Source: Promicromonospora iranensis
GTDB lineage: Bacteria; Actinomycetota; Actinomycetes; Actinomycetales; Cellulomonadaceae
Reading direction: 5' to 3'
Length of the DNA stretch: 64,000 nucleotides
NCBI RefSeq assembly: GCF_028994805.1
Contig: NZ_JAJQQP010000002.1
Location: 310,001-374,000, forward strand
Both the position numbers and the translations under genes were made by a program. Of this stretch, positions 48,148-56,366 are shown piece by piece. Within the stretch, counting starts at the first letter, position 1. Every line of letters starts with the position of its first letter. The notes beneath the pieces were generated by a model that did no database searches, was not told where the DNA came from, and was given only the letters and a program-made list of their open reading frames with translations.

Positions 48148-48848
48148 CGGGCCGCGAGGTCATGGAGGCCCGGAGCATCAGGGTCCTCGTGGCCGACGAC
48201 CAGGAGATCGTCCGCACGGGCCTCTCCATGATCCTGAACGCCCAGGAGGGCATCGAGGTCGTCGGGCAGGCCGCCGACGGCCGGGCCGCCGTCGAGCTCG
48301 CGCGGCGGCTGCGCCCCGACGTCAGCCTGCTCGACATCCGGATGCCGGACGTCGACGGCATAGCGGCCACGCGACTGCTCGCCGGGCCCGACGTCGCCGA
48401 CCCGCTCGCCGTCGTGGTGATCACCACGTTCGACCTGGACGAGTACGTGTACGCCGCCCTGCGGGCCGGTGCTCGTGGCTTCCTGCTCAAGGACGCCGGG
48501 CCGGCGCTCCTGGCCCAGGCCGTCCGGGCCGCCGCGTCCGGGGACGCCCTGATCGCGCCGAGCGTCACCACGCGGCTCCTGCGCACGTTCGCCGACGCCG
48601 GTCCGCTCGACGTCCCCGCCCAGCCGCTGGACCCGCTCACCGCACGCGAGGAGGAGGTCCTGCTGGCGGTGGCCGGCGGACGCACGAACACCGAGATCGC
48701 GCGCGAGCTGTTCGTCACGCTCAGCACGGTGAAGTCGCACGTCGCGAACCTGATGACCAAGCTGGGCGCGCGCAACCGCGTCGAGGTGGCGCTCTGGGCG
48801 TACGACACGGGGCGCGTCCGCCCGGGACGGTCCGCCCGGCGGTCCTGA
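48144..48848 (+). CDS. LuxR/NarL-family response regulator
   Basis: 234 aa, ATG overlapping the kinase stop. Receiver domain with VLVADDQEIVRTGLSMIL (acidic pair), phosphoacceptor Asp in DVSLLDIRMPDVDG, VVVITTFDLDEYVYAALRAGARGFLLKDA (Thr and Lys). C-terminal LuxR HTH: LTAREEEVLLAVAGGRTNTEIARELFVTLSTVKSHVANLMTKLGARNRVEVALWA. Likely controls its own operon and the DUF2306 gene that follows, since a shared 10-mer precedes both. Confidence 0.96.
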   Translation: MTGREVMEARSIRVLVADDQEIVRTGLSMILNAQEGIEVVGQAADGRAAVELARRLRPDVSLLDIRMPDVDGIAATRLLAGPDVADPLAVVVITTFDLDEYVYAALRAGARGFLLKDAGPALLAQAVRAAASGDALIAPSVTTRLLRTFADAGPLDVPAQPLDPLTAREEEVLLAVAGGRTNTEIARELFVTLSTVKSHVANLMTKLGARNRVEVALWAYDTGRVRPGRSARRS

Positions 48849-48851
48849 CAC

Positions 48852-48861
48852 CTCGTACTTT
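48852..48861 (+). promoter_or_regulatory. Shared CTCGTACTTT motif before the DUF2306 gene
   Basis: Exact copy of the 10-mer upstream of the kinase gene, 66 bp before the DUF2306 start; four of the following 14 bases also agree. Candidate response-regulator site. Confidence 0.4.
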
Positions 48862-48926
48862 CGGCCAGGTCGAGACCGGTCCGCGGGCCGATGACCTGCA
48901 GGGGGCTGGCAAAGCAGGCTCGCACC

Positions 48927-49616
48927 ATGACAACACCCCAGGTGATGACCAGGTCCACCAGCCGCCGCGAGTGGCTGGTGCCCGCAGGGCTCCTTCTGCT
49001 GGCGCTCGTCCCGGCGCTCGGCGGCGCCGTGCGCGTCTCCGAGCTGGCCGCCGACCCGGCGCTCACGACGGAGAACGCCCGCTTCGTGACCCAGCCGATC
49101 CCGGTGCTGGTGCACATCGTCTGTGTCACGGTCTACAGCCTGCTCGGTGCGTTCCAGTTCGTCCCGAGCCTGCGGCGGCGCAGCTGGCACCGCCTGGCGG
49201 GCCGCGTCCTGTTCCCCGCGGGCCTCGGTACCGCGCTGACGGGGCTCTGGATGACCGCGTTCTACGACATGCCCGCCAAGGACACCGCGGTGGTCAACGG
49301 GGTCCGCTACGTGGTCGGCGTCGTGATGGTGGTGGCACTGGTCCTGGGGGTGCGTGCGGCGCTGCGGCGTGACTTCGTGACCCACCGGGCGTGGATGGTG
49401 CGGGCGTACGCGCTGGCCATGGGCGCCGGCACGCAGGCGCTGCTCCTCGGCCCGTTCATCGTGGTCGCGGGCATCCCGGGCCCGGTGACCAACACGGTGC
49501 TCATGACCGCCGCGTGGGTCATCAACGCGGCATTCGCCGAGTGGGTGATCCGTCGGCGCCGGGTGGCGAGACGGACGACGGGTCGGGCGGCGGGCAGGGT
49601 GGCAGGCCCGGTGTGA
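48927..49616 (+). CDS. DUF2306 multi-pass membrane protein
   Basis: 229 aa from ATG 48927 (preceding in-frame codons are non-conserved). Six hydrophobic segments: WLVPAGLLLLALVPALGGAV, PVLVHIVCVTVYSLLGAFQFV, LAGRVLFPAGLGTALTGLWMT, YVVGVVMVVALVLGVRAA, MVRAYALAMGAGTQALLLGP, and TNTVLMTAAWVINAAFAEWVI. Conserved His residues (VHIVC, WHRLAG, THRAWM) fit a possible haem or quinone-binding role, but family function is not established. Positioned as the probable output of the preceding two-component system. Confidence 0.85.
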   Translation: MTTPQVMTRSTSRREWLVPAGLLLLALVPALGGAVRVSELAADPALTTENARFVTQPIPVLVHIVCVTVYSLLGAFQFVPSLRRRSWHRLAGRVLFPAGLGTALTGLWMTAFYDMPAKDTAVVNGVRYVVGVVMVVALVLGVRAALRRDFVTHRAWMVRAYALAMGAGTQALLLGPFIVVAGIPGPVTNTVLMTAAWVINAAFAEWVIRRRRVARRTTGRAAGRVAGPV

Positions 49617-49676
49617 CGCAAGCCATGCCGACGGCGTCGGGAGTTGTGGCATGCTGGCAAGCAGCAGTACGCACAC

Positions 49677-49807
49677 ACGTGCTCCGGGGTCGGTGTAATT
49701 CCGAGCCGGCGGTGACAGTCCGCGACCCGCGTCCTTCGCAAGGAGGGCCGGTTGATCTGGTGAAACTCCAGGACCGACGGTGAAAGTCCGGATGGGAGGA
49801 AGCACGT
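49677..49807 (+). ncRNA. FMN riboswitch (RFN element)
   Basis: Closing stem ACGTGCT (49677-49683) with AGCACGT (49801-49807). The conserved core is visible in order: GGGGTCGGTGTAATTCCGA, GCCGGCGGTGACAGTCCGCG, GTTGATCTGGTGAAACTCCAG and ACCGACGGTGAAAGTCCGGA, then GGGAGGAAGCACGT. Binds FMN and represses the downstream ribD-ribE-ribBA-ribH operon. The region upstream (49617-49676) holds the promoter but no clear boxes. Confidence 0.97.
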
Positions 49808-49897
49808 GCGGCGGCGCCGTCCCCTGGGGCGTGCGACGTCGTGACGTCGTGCGCGCGGGCAGGGGCCGGTCGGCCTCGTCCGCGTTCCCGTCGTCCA

Positions 49898-49924
49898 CCC
49901 CGGAGCGCCGAAGCTCGGGGAGGA
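49898..49924 (+). promoter_or_regulatory. Riboswitch expression platform: hairpin over the ribD Shine-Dalgarno
   Basis: CCCCGGAGC (49898-49906) pairs with GCTCGGGG (49913-49920) with one bulged G; the right arm forms part of the ribosome site GGGGAGGA before ATG 49929. No U-tract follows, so control is likely translational, not by termination. Confidence 0.6.
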
Positions 49925-49928
49925 CCGC

Positions 49929-51077
49929 ATGACCCATGCACCACAGGACCGCGCCGCGGCACACGCGACCACACCCGTGGGAGCGCGCGTCGAGACCGCC
50001 ATGCGCCGCGCTCTCGCACTGGCCGCACAGGGCCCGTCGTACGGCCCGAACCCGCGCGTCGGCTGCGTGCTCCTGGACCCGGGCGGTCGAACGGTCGCCG
50101 AGGGCTTCCACCGCGGCGCGGGTACGCCGCACGCGGAGGCGGCCGCACTGGCGGACGCCCGCTCGCGCGGCATCGACCCGCGCGGCACGACGGCGGTCGT
50201 GACGCTCGAGCCGTGCGCCCACCACGGCCGCACCGGGCCGTGCGCCGACGCCCTGATCGAGGCCGGTGTCGCCGCGGTGCACGTCGCGGTCGCCGACCCG
50301 AACCCGGTCGCGACGGGCGGTGCCGACCGGCTCCGTGCCGTCGGGATCGAGGTGACGACCGGCATCCTCGCCGACGCGGGGGAGAACCTGCTCCGGACGT
50401 GGCTGCATGCGGTCCGGACCGGTCGCCCCTACGTGACGCTCAAGCTCGCCACCAGCCTCGACGGCCGCGTCGCCGCCCCGGACGGGACGAGCCGCTGGAT
50501 CACCGGCTCGCGGGCGCGTGCTCACGCCCACACGGTCCGCGCGCAGGTCGACGCGATAGCGGTGGGCTCGGGGACGGCACTGGCGGACGACCCGACCCTC
50601 ACGGCGAGGACCATCGACGGCAGCCTGTTCGAGCACCAGCCGCTGCGGGTCGTGGTCGGCCGCCGCCCGGTGCCCGACGACGCCCGCCTGCGCGGGCCTG
50701 GGGGCGAGCTGATCCACCTGCCGGAGCACGACCCTGAGGTCGTGCTCCAGCGCCTCGCCGAGCGCGAGGTGCGCCACGTCCTCGTGGAGGGCGGCCCCAC
50801 CCTGGCGACCGCGCTCCTCGCCGCCGACGCGGTCGACGAGCTCCACGCGTACGTGGCGCCGGTGCTGCTCGGCGCGGGCGCGACCGCCGTCGGCGACCTC
50901 GGCGTCACCACCATCGGCGAGGCCGCGCGCTTCACTACCCAGGACATCACCCGGCTGGGCGACGACGTGCTCATGGTCGCGCGCCGCGCAGAGCCCGCCC
51001 AGTCAGTTCAGCCGGCTCAGTCGGTTCAGTCGGTCCAGTCAGGTCGGCTCAGCCGGCACACCAAGGAGGAGATCTGA
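49929..51077 (+). CDS. ribD: Bifunctional diaminohydroxyphosphoribosylaminopyrimidine deaminase / reductase
   Basis: 382 aa, ATG with GGGGAGGA upstream. Deaminase domain with zinc motifs TPHAEAAAL and EPCAHHGRTGPCADALIEAG; reductase domain with VTLKLATSLDGRVAAPDGTSRWITG, RAHAHTVRAQVDAIAVGSGTALADDP, VEGGPTLATALLAADAVDEL and PVLLGAG. First gene of the riboflavin operon under the FMN riboswitch. The C-terminus is extended by a tandem AQSVQ/SVQSG repeat (about 360-376) not found in the enzyme family. Stop overlaps the ribE start. Confidence 0.96.
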   Translation: MTHAPQDRAAAHATTPVGARVETAMRRALALAAQGPSYGPNPRVGCVLLDPGGRTVAEGFHRGAGTPHAEAAALADARSRGIDPRGTTAVVTLEPCAHHGRTGPCADALIEAGVAAVHVAVADPNPVATGGADRLRAVGIEVTTGILADAGENLLRTWLHAVRTGRPYVTLKLATSLDGRVAAPDGTSRWITGSRARAHAHTVRAQVDAIAVGSGTALADDPTLTARTIDGSLFEHQPLRVVVGRRPVPDDARLRGPGGELIHLPEHDPEVVLQRLAEREVRHVLVEGGPTLATALLAADAVDELHAYVAPVLLGAGATAVGDLGVTTIGEAARFTTQDITRLGDDVLMVARRAEPAQSVQPAQSVQSVQSGRLSRHTKEEI

Positions 51078-51751
51078 TGTTCACCGGAATCATCGAGGAG
51101 CTCGGCTCTGTCGTCGCGCTCGACCACCCGGGCGGCGATGCTGCGGCCGACACCGCAGGCGACGCCGTCCTGACGGTCGCGGGCCCGCTCGTGACGTCGG
51201 ACGCGCGCCCCGGCGACTCGATCGCCGTCGACGGAGTGTGCCTGACGGTCACCTCGGTGCTGGACGGCGTGTTCGTCGCCGAGGTGATGCCCGAGTCGCT
51301 GCGCCGCAGCTCGCTCGGCGGCCTCGTCCCGGGCTCCGTGGTCAACCTGGAGCGTGCCCTGCCCGCGAACGGCCGGCTGGGCGGGCACGTGGTCCAGGGG
51401 CACGTCGACGGCGTGGCGACGCTGGTGCGCCGCACACCGGGGCCGCGCTGGGACGACCTCGAGCTCACCGCCCCCGCCGCCCTGACCCGGTACGTGGCAG
51501 AGAAGGGGTCGGTGGCCCTGTCCGGGGTCTCGCTCACCGTCACCTGGGTGTCGGACGAGGGCTTCGGCGTGTCGCTCATCCCGACCACCCTCGCCGCGAC
51601 GACGCTCGGCCGGCTGGTCCCGGGCGATGCGGTCAACGTCGAGGTGGACGTGCTCGCGAAGTACGTCGAACGCCTCATGGTGGCGGGCGCGTCGGTGCCG
51701 GGCGCACCAGGTGCGGCCCTCGTCGGCGACCTGGCCGGGGCCGCGCGATGA
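51077..51751 (+). CDS. ribE: Riboflavin synthase (alpha subunit)
   Basis: 224 aa, ATG with AAGGAGGAG upstream, overlapping ribD by one base. Dismutates two lumazines to riboflavin. Two homologous barrels, each with the lumazine-binding signature: MFTGIIEELGSV, SIAVDGVCLTVTSV and PGSVVNLERALPANGRLGGHVVQGHVDG in the first, and EKGSVALSGVSLTVTWV, VSLIPTTLAATTLGRLVPGDAVNVEVDVLAKYVERLM in the second. Slightly longer than usual (~205) owing to GDAAADTAGDA and the tail. Overlaps ribBA by 4 bp. Confidence 0.97.
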   Translation: MFTGIIEELGSVVALDHPGGDAAADTAGDAVLTVAGPLVTSDARPGDSIAVDGVCLTVTSVLDGVFVAEVMPESLRRSSLGGLVPGSVVNLERALPANGRLGGHVVQGHVDGVATLVRRTPGPRWDDLELTAPAALTRYVAEKGSVALSGVSLTVTWVSDEGFGVSLIPTTLAATTLGRLVPGDAVNVEVDVLAKYVERLMVAGASVPGAPGAALVGDLAGAAR

Positions 51752-53178
51752 GCGCGGGCAGCACGGTGCACACGATGCACGCCCCTTCCGGGGGTGCGAG
51801 CTCCGCGGGAGGTCCGACGGAGGCTGGCCTGGTCGAACGGGCGCTGGCCGAGCTGGCGGCCGGCCGCCCCGTCCTGGTGGCGGACGACGCGGGTCGCGAG
51901 AACGAGGTGGACGTCGTGCTCGCGGCCAGCGTCGCGACCGCCGAGTGGGTGGGTTGGACGGTGCGGCACTCGTCGGGGTACCTGTGCGCGCCGATGCCTG
52001 CGCACCGTGCGGACGCGCTCGAGCTGCCGCTCATGGTCGAGCGGAGCGAGGACCCGCGGGGGACGGCCTACACGGTGTCGGTGGATGCCGCCGTGGGTGT
52101 GACGACGGGGATATCCGGGGCGGACCGGGCGCGGACGCTGCGTGTGCTGGGCGATCCGGCCGCGGGTCCACGGGACCTGATCCGGCCCGGGCACGTGCTG
52201 CCCCTGCGGGCACGGGCCGGCGGCGTGCTGGAGCGCGCGGGCCACACGGAGGCGGCGGTGGACCTGGTGCGGCTCGCGGGCAGGGCCGGCCAGGATCTGG
52301 GTGAGGTGGGCGCGATCGCCGAGCTCGTCCGGGACGACGGCGCCGTCATGCGGCTCACCGAGGCGCGTGCGCTGGCCCTGGACAAGGGGCTCGTGGTACT
52401 GACGGTCGCGGACCTGGTGGCATGGCGTCGGGCGCACGACCCTGCGCCGGCGTCCGGCACCGAGGCCGGGAAAGCGGTCCCGGCCGACCGGGTGCACCGG
52501 GTGGCGGAGGCGTCGCTGCCGACGCAGCACGGGGACTTCCGGGTGGTGGCCTACCGGGACCTCCGGTCCGGTGCGGAGCACCTGGCGCTGACGCCGGCGG
52601 TGCTGACCGGTCCGTGGCAGGAGGGTGCGGGCCGCGATGCGACACGCGGGTCGGGGCGGGAGGATTCCGCACGCGGCTCGCTGGTCCGGGTGCACTCGGA
52701 GTGCCTCACCGGTGACGCGCTGGGCTCGCTGAGGTGCGACTGCGGCCCTCAGCTGGAGGCTTCGCTGGCGGCGGTCGCCGCAGAGGGCGGCGCCGTGGTG
52801 TACCTGCGAGGCCACGAGGGCCGGGGCATCGGCCTGGCGGCGAAGATCCAGGCGTACGCGCTGCAGGACGGCGGCCGCGACACCGTGGAGGCGAACGTCG
52901 ACCTCGGGCTGCCGGTGGACGCGCGGGAGTACGGCGCGGCGTCGGCGATCCTGGCGGACCTCGGGCTCGACGGCGTGACGCTGCTGACGAACAACCCGGA
53001 GAAGGTGTCGGGTCTGCGTGCGGCGGGTACCGACGTCGTCGGGCGCCGGGCGCTCGTGGTGGGGCGCGGCGTGCACAACCGCCGGTACCTGGAGACCAAG
53101 CGGAGGGTGATGGGGCACCGCCTCGACACCCTGGACATGGAACGAAGCAGCAACGAGGACGAAGGAGCATGCGCATGA
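51748..53178 (+). CDS. ribBA: Bifunctional DHBP synthase / GTP cyclohydrolase II
   Basis: 476 aa, ATG overlapping ribE. N-terminal RibB (about 20-230): [19 protein letters not shown], where family members usually read RENEGDL, so Gly is Val here; [38 protein letters not shown]-terminal RibA (about 255-470): zinc Cys in [76 protein letters not shown]. An insert ([19 protein letters not shown]) precedes the zinc motif. Both halves look catalytically complete despite the Val. Confidence 0.95.
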   Translation: MSAGSTVHTMHAPSGGASSAGGPTEAGLVERALAELAAGRPVLVADDAGRENEVDVVLAASVATAEWVGWTVRHSSGYLCAPMPAHRADALELPLMVERSEDPRGTAYTVSVDAAVGVTTGISGADRARTLRVLGDPAAGPRDLIRPGHVLPLRARAGGVLERAGHTEAAVDLVRLAGRAGQDLGEVGAIAELVRDDGAVMRLTEARALALDKGLVVLTVADLVAWRRAHDPAPASGTEAGKAVPADRVHRVAEASLPTQHGDFRVVAYRDLRSGAEHLALTPAVLTGPWQEGAGRDATRGSGREDSARGSLVRVHSECLTGDALGSLRCDCGPQLEASLAAVAAEGGAVVYLRGHEGRGIGLAAKIQAYALQDGGRDTVEANVDLGLPVDAREYGAASAILADLGLDGVTLLTNNPEKVSGLRAAGTDVVGRRALVVGRGVHNRRYLETKRRVMGHRLDTLDMERSSNEDEGACA

Positions 53179-53651
53179 GCGGCGCCGGAGCACCGAAGGT
53201 GACAGTGGACGGCAGGGGGCTGCGGGTCGTGGTGGTCGCGGCCAGCTGGCACGACCAGGTGATGGAAGGGCTGCTCGCCGGCGCTCGCCGGGCACTGGGG
53301 GAGTCGGGCGCGGACTGGACGGAGGTCCGGGTGCCTGGTTCGTTCGAGCTGCCGGTCGCCGCGGCGAGAGCGGCCGCCGGGGGAGCGGACGCCGTCGTGG
53401 CACTCGGAGTGGTGATCCGGGGCGGGACGCCGCACTTCGAGTACGTGTGCTCGGCCGCGACGACCGGCCTGACGGACGTCAGCGTCCGTACCGGTGTCCC
53501 GGTCGGCTTCGGGGTCCTGACCTGCGACGACGAGGCGCAGGCGCTGGACCGGGCAGGCCTTGAGGGATCGAGCGAGGACAAGGGCGCGGAGGCGGCGGAG
53601 GCTGCTGTCGCGACGGCGGTGACGCTGCGTGACCTGTTCCGCATGACCTGA
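53175..53651 (+). CDS. ribH: 6,7-dimethyl-8-ribityllumazine synthase
   Basis: 158 aa. ATG 53175 overlaps the ribBA stop (ATGA) and has GGAG seven bases upstream; ATG 53169 is too close to that site. Joins the RibD-branch pyrimidine with DHBP. Seen: [100 protein letters not shown]. The catalytic His in TPHFEYV is present. Last gene of the riboflavin operon. Confidence 0.96.
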   Translation: MSGAGAPKVTVDGRGLRVVVVAASWHDQVMEGLLAGARRALGESGADWTEVRVPGSFELPVAAARAAAGGADAVVALGVVIRGGTPHFEYVCSAATTGLTDVSVRTGVPVGFGVLTCDDEAQALDRAGLEGSSEDKGAEAAEAAVATAVTLRDLFRMT

Positions 53652-53701
53652 GGCTGTCGACACGCCGCCGACCATGGCTCGGACCACGACTGGGTTCACC
53701 T

Positions 53702-53719
53702 CTATTAATAGTGTGCCAG
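53702..53719. other. CTATTAATAG palindrome and AGTGTGCCAGGC motif
   Basis: A perfect 10-bp AT-rich palindrome (53702-53711) overlaps a relative of the AGTGTGCCAAGC motif seen at 46826 and 16861. Located after ribH, about 95 bp before a lipoprotein gene. Confidence 0.35.
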
Positions 53720-53801
53720 GCGTCTCCACAACAACCCACCTCGGTCAGAACACCTCACGACAAGCCCGAAAGAACCGGGGGCCTCGGCACATTCACTGGG
53801 C

Positions 53802-54464
53802 ATGAGAACCTCGTCTGCTCGACGGTCGGCCGCGCACACTGCCGGGGGGTCGCGACCAACCGCAGTACTGACGGTCGCCGTGGCTGTGGCCGTGGCGACC
53901 GTGCTCGCCGCGTGCGCCACCGCCGGACCCACGGGAGGGGAAGGCCCGCCGGGTGCGGCGGTGTCGGAGGATGCGCCGGAGCCGTTGCCGACCGATCCGC
54001 CCGGGACCACGTGTCTCGACTGGATCAGCTTCGAGAGCCCTCGGGAGGCGGCGTCCGCCGCCGGCGCCGTGCTCCTGGGGACCGCCGTGGAGCAGGCGGG
54101 CACCGTAGAGCTCTACGGCGTCGACGCGAACCGCTGGACGTTCGATGTCGAGCGGGTGCTCGAACGACCGGAACCACTGCGGACCGGGGCGGAGCAGCCG
54201 CCAGAGCTGCCGGTCTCGGCGGGGGACCGGATCCCTGTGGTCTCGACGCCCGAGACCTGTACCGCCGGTGGCGCCTACCCGGACGGTGACCCGCTCGACC
54301 CGGCCACCGGTCGCGGGGCCGAGGACGGCACCGTCATCGTCATTCTCTCCGGCGCATGGGGCGGCGAGGGCGAGATCGAGGAACCCTCGCTGATCACGCC
54401 CTACCAGGGTGTCCTCACGCCCACGGCTGACGGCGCCCTGCCGCCGGAGTGGCCAGCGCCATAA
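53802..54464 (+). CDS. Putative secreted lipoprotein
   Basis: 220 aa, ATG. Signal sequence with Arg-rich n-region, VAVAVAVATVLAACA lipobox (Cys about residue 38) and a Gly/Pro-rich mature N-terminus. The mature part (about 65-215) has mixed beta content with two more Cys (TTCLDW, ETCTAGG) that could form a disulfide, and no catalytic motif. Not a family I recognise. Stands alone between the rib operon and hisE. Confidence 0.75.
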   Translation: MRTSSARRSAAHTAGGSRPTAVLTVAVAVAVATVLAACATAGPTGGEGPPGAAVSEDAPEPLPTDPPGTTCLDWISFESPREAASAAGAVLLGTAVEQAGTVELYGVDANRWTFDVERVLERPEPLRTGAEQPPELPVSAGDRIPVVSTPETCTAGGAYPDGDPLDPATGRGAEDGTVIVILSGAWGGEGEIEEPSLITPYQGVLTPTADGALPPEWPAP

Positions 54465-54518
54465 CCGGAACTTGGCCAGAACGTGGGACGGCGGCGGGTA
54501 GTGCCCCTGATGCCCGAC

Positions 54519-54530
54519 TAGGCTGAGCCC
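54519..54530 (+). promoter_or_regulatory. Leaderless-type promoter of hisE (TAGGCT-N6-GTG)
   Basis: -10 TAGGCT at 54519-54524, six bases, then the GTG start. The intervening GAGCCC is identical to that before the kinase start at 46969. Confidence 0.6.
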
Positions 54531-54794
54531 GTGAAGACCTTCGAGACCCTGTTCGCCGAGCTGACCGAGAAGGCCGAGACCCGTCCAGAGGGTTCCGGCA
54601 CCGTGGCCCAGCTGGATGCCGGCGTCCATGCGATCGGCAAGAAGGTCGTGGAGGAGGCCGCCGAGGTGTGGATGGCCGCCGAGTACCAGTCGGACAGCGA
54701 GACCGCGGAGGAGATCTCCCAGCTCCTGTACCACCTGCAGGTCCTGATGGTTGCCAAAGGACTGACCCTCGAGGACGTGTACACGCATCTGTAG
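54531..54794 (+). CDS. hisE: Phosphoribosyl-ATP pyrophosphohydrolase
   Basis: 87 aa, GTG. Second histidine-biosynthesis step. Typical alpha-helical MazG-like fold: [75 protein letters not shown], with the metal-binding EExxE and ExxD elements visible in [13 protein letters not shown] and [14 protein letters not shown] -10 box lies six bases before the start. Immediately followed by a strong hairpin and hisG. Confidence 0.96.
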   Translation: MKTFETLFAELTEKAETRPEGSGTVAQLDAGVHAIGKKVVEEAAEVWMAAEYQSDSETAEEISQLLYHLQVLMVAKGLTLEDVYTHL

Positions 54795-54825
54795 CGGGGT
54801 CTCCGGGCCGAGACCCGGACCCCGC
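54794..54825 (+). terminator. Strong hairpin between hisE and hisG
   Basis: GCGGGGT and CCGGG pair with CCCGG and ACCCCGC with a 2-base bulge; the stem starts at the last base of the hisE stop. No T-run follows, so it could attenuate or process the hisE-hisG transcript rather than end it. Confidence 0.55.
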
Positions 54826-54863
54826 ATTCAGCTCCGTCGTACACCCAGAGAGGAAAGAACCAC

Positions 54864-55727
54864 ATGCTGCGTATCGCCGTCCCCAACAAGGGTGCCCTGT
54901 CGGGTCCCGCCTCCGAGATGCTGCGCGAGGCGGGCTACCGCCAGCGCCGCGACACCCGTGAGCTCGTGCTCGCCGACCCCGAGAACGACGTCGAGTTCTT
55001 CTTCCTGCGGCCGCGCGACGTCGCGGTCTACGTGGGTACCGGCACCGTCGACGTCGGGATCACCGGCCGCGACCTGATGCTCGACTCGGGTGCGGACGCC
55101 GTCGAGCACCTCGGCCTCGGGTTCGCCCGGTCCACGTTCCGGTACGCGGCGCCCGCCGGCCCCGGCGCGACCGACCCGGTGACCGAGGTGAGCCAGATCG
55201 CGGGGCGGCGCGTGGCGTCGTCGTACACCACGCTCGTGGCCCAGCACCTGGCGAAGCAGGGCATCGAGCCCGCCGCGATCGTGCACCTGGACGGCGCCGT
55301 GGAGTCGAGCGTGCGGCTCGGCGTCGCGGACGTCATCGCCGACGTCGTGGAGACCGGCACCACCCTGCGGGCCGCGGGCCTCGAGGTGTTCGGCGACCCG
55401 ATCCTGCGCTCCGAGGCGGTGCTGATCCGGCAGTCGGACGCTGAGCCGCCGGCCGGCCTGAAGATCCTGACCCGTCGCCTGGAGGGCGTGATCACGGCCC
55501 GCGAGTACGTGCTCATGGACTACGTGGTCCCGGAGTCACGACTGGAGCAGGCGGTGGCGATCACGCCGGGCAAGGAGTCCCCGACCGTCTCGGCGCAGCA
55601 CCACAGCGACGCCCGCGCCGTGCGCGTCATGGTTCCGCGCCGGGAGACCAACCGGATCATGGACGCGCTGTACGACGTCGGTGCGCGCGCCATCATCGTG
55701 ACGTCGATCCACGCCTCGCGACTGTAG
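54864..55727 (+). CDS. hisG: ATP phosphoribosyltransferase, long form
   Basis: 287 aa, ATG with GAGAGGAAAG upstream. First, feedback-controlled step of histidine synthesis. Catalytic domains: [50 protein letters not shown] loop [22 protein letters not shown]-terminal ACT-like regulatory domain (about 210-287; [57 protein letters not shown]), making it a self-regulated hexameric long form that needs no HisZ. Downstream of hisE. Confidence 0.96.
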   Translation: MLRIAVPNKGALSGPASEMLREAGYRQRRDTRELVLADPENDVEFFFLRPRDVAVYVGTGTVDVGITGRDLMLDSGADAVEHLGLGFARSTFRYAAPAGPGATDPVTEVSQIAGRRVASSYTTLVAQHLAKQGIEPAAIVHLDGAVESSVRLGVADVIADVVETGTTLRAAGLEVFGDPILRSEAVLIRQSDAEPPAGLKILTRRLEGVITAREYVLMDYVVPESRLEQAVAITPGKESPTVSAQHHSDARAVRVMVPRRETNRIMDALYDVGARAIIVTSIHASRL

Positions 55728-55732
55728 GCCTC

Positions 55733-56236
55733 ATGGGTGCGGGGACGGGTACCGACGGGGGCGGCGGCGCCTTGGGCAACGGCCGGGGCGATGACCGCTT
55801 CCGTACCTTCCGCGGTCGCTTCGGCACGGCGACGGCTTACGGCGTGGCGGCCCTGGCTGCCGGCGGCTGCACGTTCGTCGCACTGGCGTCGGACACCGCC
55901 GACGTAGCGAACCGGGTCGCGATGATCATCTTCGGGCTGCTGGGAGCGGTGATCGCCTGGCGCTTCGGTGCGGTGCGCGCCGTGCCCGACCCGGCCGGGC
56001 TCACCGTCATCAACTACGTCAAGAGGCGCCGTCTGGCGTGGGCCGAGATCGTGGCCGTGCGGTTCGGGCCCAACGACCCGTGGGTCCATCTGGACCTGGC
56101 CGACGGCGACGTACTGGCGGTCATGGGCATCCAGCGTGCGGACGGCGAGCACGGCATGACCGAGGCCCGCCGCCTGGTGGCGCTGATCGCCGAGCTGGGC
56201 GAGGTTGACGAGCCCGGCCGCCCTCAGCCGAAGTAG
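55733..56236 (+). CDS. PH-domain (bPH-type) membrane protein
   Basis: 167 aa, ATG 5 bp after hisG. A Gly-rich, poorly conserved N-terminus, FRTFRGRFGTATAYGVAALAAGGCTFVALA and VAMIIFGLLGAVIAWRFGAVRAV as two membrane segments (about 32-52 and 62-82), then a PH-like module: AVPDPAGLTVINYVKRRRLAWAEIVAVRFGPNDPWVHLDLADGDVLAVMGIQ. In actinobacteria a similar gene often follows hisG. Function unknown. Its stop codon lies inside the first unit of a repeat array. Confidence 0.8.
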   Translation: MGAGTGTDGGGGALGNGRGDDRFRTFRGRFGTATAYGVAALAAGGCTFVALASDTADVANRVAMIIFGLLGAVIAWRFGAVRAVPDPAGLTVINYVKRRRLAWAEIVAVRFGPNDPWVHLDLADGDVLAVMGIQRADGEHGMTEARRLVALIAELGEVDEPGRPQPK

Positions 56237-56364
56237 AACTCAGCCGAAGTAGAACTCAGCCGAAGTAGAACTCTGGCGAGACAGGACCGCAGCGTGTGCG
56301 GTTCCATCTCGCCAGAGTTCTGCTTCGCCAGGGTTCTATCTCGCCCTGGTTCTACTTCGAGGGA
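56225..56364. repeat. Cluster of 16-bp repeats in inverted orientation between convergent genes
   Basis: CAGCCGAAGTAGAACT occurs three times head to tail (56225, 56241, 56257). On the opposite strand the same unit type follows: TCGCCAGAGTTCTGCT, TCGCCAGGGTTCTATC, TCGCCCTGGTTCTACT (56312-56358). Positions 56261-56281 and 56307-56327 form 21-bp arms with one mismatch and a 25-base loop. Separates the PH-protein gene from the convergent helicase gene, so it may also terminate both transcripts. Resembles mobile intergenic repeats of the REP type. Confidence 0.85.
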
Positions 56365-56366
56365 CT

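Noticed and set aside
46464-50846. 1460-codon minus-strand frame opposite the two-component and rib genes
   Set aside because: Crosses the FMN riboswitch and several definite genes on the other strand; no recognisable domains.
56225-56364. CRISPR array
   Set aside because: 16-bp units are adjacent without unique spacers, occur in both orientations, and there are no cas genes.
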